This document shows, one piece after another, positions 5,747 to 7,426 of a stretch of 7,426 nt of DNA. Position numbers and translations under genes: made by a program. Below the pieces are notes generated by a model. It was not told the DNA's origin. It saw only the letters and a program-made list of their open reading frames with translations, and searched no databases. Positions within the stretch are counted from its first letter, which is position 1, and each line of letters opens with the position of its first letter. This DNA comes from Bacillota bacterium (GTDB lineage Bacteria > Bacillota > Clostridia > Christensenellales > SZUA-584): assembly GCA_023436525.1 (NCBI GenBank), contig JAEZIW010000001.1:1-7426 (forward strand). The letters run 5' to 3'.

Positions 5747-6235
5747 TTAATTCTGCTGCAACAAGCCATCATCATTTTGAAGAAATATTTTTTCTGCAAG
5801 CATTTTGTAGTTGTCGTTATATTTTTTGACCGTTTTTTTAAACGCCCGCTCAAACAACAGTCTGTCCATCAAGACCCCAAAGATCCAGCCCGGCAATTTA
5901 TAATCCATGACCCAATCGACATGGGTCAATCTTTCATTGATACGCCGCATGGTTGTGCACGATTTGAAATATCCGCCCAACGGCGTTTGTCCCATCGTTT
6001 CTACAGTAAGGTTTTCAGGGTCAAAGCGTGATACTTCCACTGGGCTATCTAAAAATATCCCTGCCTTTTTATAAACCAGCACATATTTGTTTCCCTCACG
6101 GTCAATTGAGCCGCTGATTCCCTTCACCGCCACAACATCAAATTGCCATTCGGGAATTTTTTCAGTTTGTAATCCAAATTTCCAAACATATTCAACAGGT
6201 GCGGCTACGGGGAAATCCAGTTTTATGAATCCCAT
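5747..6235 (-). CDS. SRPBCC-fold (START/polyketide cyclase-like) protein
   Basis: This 162-residue protein resembles the SRPBCC superfamily, small helix-grip proteins with a hydrophobic cavity for lipids or other ligands. The N terminus (FPVAAPVEYVWKFGLQTEKIPEW) follows the pattern strand-APxExVW...helix-W typical of the fold. A long C-terminal helix (about 122-149) contains FERAFKKTVKKYNDNYK, as in family members that close the cavity. There is no signal peptide. A strong GAGGAGGTG ribosome binding site and a TATAAT promoter lie upstream, so it is probably well expressed and monocistronic. About 400 bp, including the integrase remnant, separate it from the hydrogenase operon, and no terminator is obvious between them. 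The ligand is unknown and cannot be read from the sequence. Confidence 0.78.
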   Translation of the reverse strand: MGFIKLDFPVAAPVEYVWKFGLQTEKIPEWQFDVVAVKGISGSIDREGNKYVLVYKKAGIFLDSPVEVSRFDPENLTVETMGQTPLGGYFKSCTTMRRINERLTHVDWVMDYKLPGWIFGVLMDRLLFERAFKKTVKKYNDNYKMLAEKIFLQNDDGLLQQN

Positions 6236-6279
6236 CTATTGCCCACCTCCTCGTAAATACGGATATTGTGAATTATGTC

Positions 6280-6308
6280 ATTATACCCTATGCGACCGTT
6301 CGATACAA
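6280..6308 (-). promoter_or_regulatory. Promoter of the SRPBCC gene
   Basis: On the minus strand a perfect -10 box TATAAT (6280-6285) lies 17 nt downstream of TTGTAT (6303-6308), which keeps only the TTG of the -35 consensus. Transcription would start near 6273, giving a leader of about 38 nt with the ribosome binding site at about 6244-6252. A weak -35 with a perfect -10 often goes with activator control. The perfect palindrome CCGTTTAACGG (6344-6354) sits about 36 bp upstream and could be a binding site, which is a guess. Confidence 0.7.
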
Positions 6309-6533
6309 CGAAAACTATCAGACATGGTATCGCTGTTCCCTTTCCGTTTAACGGATGTTTCTGTCAACTTAAACAAAATCATCATGCGTTAACATGGAAG
6401 GCAAAAGTTCAAAGATCGTCGGCACTACAGAACATGAGAAAGATTACACTGTTACATGACAGGCACTTTAAAAGCCAATTTTAAAAGCCTGTTTACTGGT
6501 GAAGAGCGCTGGTCTTGTTGATGCTGAATTAAC
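6309..6533. other. Gene-free stretch with an AT-rich hairpin
   Basis: I see no supportable gene on either strand here. Site-like structures are the 11-bp palindrome at 6344-6354 and a hairpin at 6460-6491. In the hairpin CAGGC pairs with GCCTG, and TTTAAAA (6467-6473) pairs with TTTTAAA (6479-6485). TTTAAAAGCC also occurs twice as a direct repeat 13 bp apart (6467 and 6480). No T tract follows on either strand that would make it a clear terminator. Confidence 0.45.
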
Positions 6534-6564
6534 AACACCCCGTCTTCGTTCAAAACGGGGTGTT
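6534..6564 (-). terminator. Hairpin downstream of the MFS gene, probable terminator
   Basis: A perfect 10-bp stem, AACACCCCGT (6534-6543) with ACGGGGTGTT (6555-6564), closes an 11-nt loop. It lies about 57 nt after the stop of the minus-strand MFS gene. On the minus strand it is followed only by GTTAATT, a poor U tract, so termination is likely but may be leaky. Confidence 0.6.
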
Positions 6565-6621
6565 CGTCATCATGCGTCGAGGCGTAAAAGCAGCCTGCTT
6601 CATACGAGCAATGTGTTTTGC

Positions 6622-7426
6622 TTATGACTCGGCGTCTGTGGTCTCTTCCGTTACGACTTGATCGGCTTTGTGTTTTCTGAAGAAGATGATAAACACGAGC
6701 CCAATCAATATTGCAGGCACTATCATGGCTAGCAGTGCGTTGCTGTATGCATACGCGTCGCTGTTTATAAGCACAGGGCTAAGCTGCACCGGTGTTAAGG
6801 TGAAGAAATTTACCAGCAGGCCGATTAACACGTTAGCCAGCGCACCGGATATATAGGTCGTCATGGTGAACATACCAAATCCTACGCCACTTTCCTTTGC
6901 AGAAAGCGTATGGGATACACTATTATTCAGAGCCGTCTGCAGGAACACCTGAGCCACACAGAAAAATACCATGAGTAAAGCTGTAAAGATCATAGACCAG
7001 CCGCAGGTTACGGACATAATAATAAGCAAAATAAGGATGGGTATTACCGATATCTTAACCATAAAGGCATTGCCTTTTTTGTCTATCAGACGGCCCCCGG
7101 TGCGTGCCATCAGAGCCGCGATGACTGTTCCGGGAAAAATGACAAGGCTGATCGCCGCCGCGTCCGCCGCTTGTATATTGGCTAACATAAGCGGCAGTAT
7201 GAACGGTATGCCAAAGCAGAGTATACCGAACATGACCGTATTAACCAAAAGAATGGAAAACTGTTTGTTTGCAAATACGGATAACTGCAGAAAAGGCTGC
7301 TTTGAGCGGCGCATCCAGAATATCATTGCAACGATCAGCAAGGCCGTTACCAAGACCATCCATATGTTAAACAGCGTAAACATAAGCATCAGTGAAGCCA
7401 CAGCGAGCAGCAGCAGAACCCCCCCG
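6622..7426 (-). CDS. MFS drug exporter (DHA2/EmrB-QacA-like), N-terminal part missing
   Basis: The last 267 residues of a major facilitator superfamily permease are visible. The frame stays open through the right edge, and the GTG at 7401 is internal because eight further hydrophobic residues (GGVLLLLA) precede it. About eight membrane segments can be drawn, then a charged tail (FFRKHKADQ to DAES). The link WMRRSKQPFLQLSVFANKQF followed by a long hydrophobic helix, and the loop GGRLIDKKGN, match the second half of 14-helix DHA2 transporters, where that loop resembles the family G-x-L-x-D-x-x-G motif. These transporters use the proton gradient to export drugs, dyes or bile acids. The substrate cannot be told. 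The promoter and any regulator lie outside the window. Confidence 0.88.
   Translation of the reverse strand, partial: GGVLLLLAVASLMLMFTLFNIWMVLVTALLIVAMIFWMRRSKQPFLQLSVFANKQFSILLVNTVMFGILCFGIPFILPLMLANIQAADAAAISLVIFPGTVIAALMARTGGRLIDKKGNAFMVKISVIPILILLIIMSVTCGWSMIFTALLMVFFCVAQVFLQTALNNSVSHTLSAKESGVGFGMFTMTTYISGALANVLIGLLVNFFTLTPVQLSPVLINSDAYAYSNALLAMIVPAILIGLVFIIFFRKHKADQVVTEETTDAES

Noticed and set aside
5777..6031. Plus-strand 84-codon frame opposite the SRPBCC gene
   Set aside because: It is an antisense shadow of a gene with a clear fold, promoter and ribosome binding site, and has none of these itself.
1..7426. CRISPR array or restriction/defence system
   Set aside because: No regularly spaced repeats and no defence-type proteins are visible; the only direct repeats are the tRNA tail, the short CATATG sites and the TTTAAAAGCC pair.

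Overview
The window looks like chromosomal DNA from an anaerobic, mid-GC bacterium, most likely a member of the Clostridia (Bacillota). The pointers are strong purine-rich ribosome binding sites, consensus TTGACA/TATAAT-type promoters, a CpXC zinc-ribbon protein, a DHA2-like drug exporter and a signal-peptide-less [NiFe] hydrogenase set. The phylum is an inference from gene content; no marker gene fixes it.

Left part (1-2080), plus strand. A CapA-family metallophosphatase-like gene enters from the left edge and lacks its start. It is followed by a CpXC-domain gene with its own near-consensus promoter, then tRNA-Pro(GGG) with its own promoter, which overlaps the end of the CpXC gene, and a clean Rho-independent terminator. 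Just downstream, the 3' end of the tRNA plus 8 bases of its flank (36 nt, 33 identical) occurs a second time, 196 bp away. The second copy is preceded by a hairpin-rich stretch and followed by its own terminator. It lacks D and anticodon arms, so it is a tRNA-tail repeat or tRNA-like structured element rather than a tRNA.

Middle part (2142-5338), minus strand. A tight four-gene operon reads, in order of transcription: a cytochrome b5-like heme-binding protein, the [NiFe] hydrogenase small subunit, the large subunit, and the hydrogenase maturation endopeptidase. All neighbours overlap (20, 4 and 4 nt). The small subunit carries the iron-sulfur clusters, the large subunit the NiFe site, and the endopeptidase would trim the 15-residue C-terminal tail of the large subunit. 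There is no Tat signal and no membrane anchor, so the enzyme is predicted to be cytoplasmic, with the b5 protein as a possible heme electron partner. The proximal-cluster motif is CxxN instead of CxxC, as I recall from group 2 (HupS-like) small subunits. No hyp accessory genes lie in the window.

Right part (5339-7426), minus strand. Upstream of the operon sits a decayed C-terminal fragment of a tyrosine recombinase (phage/ICE-type integrase). Then come an SRPBCC-fold gene with a TATAAT promoter and strong ribosome binding site, a gene-free stretch with hairpins, and the C-terminal half of an MFS exporter that runs off the right edge. The integrase remnant and the tRNA-tail duplication suggest past mobile-element activity on both sides of the hydrogenase operon, but the sequence does not prove that they belong to one element.
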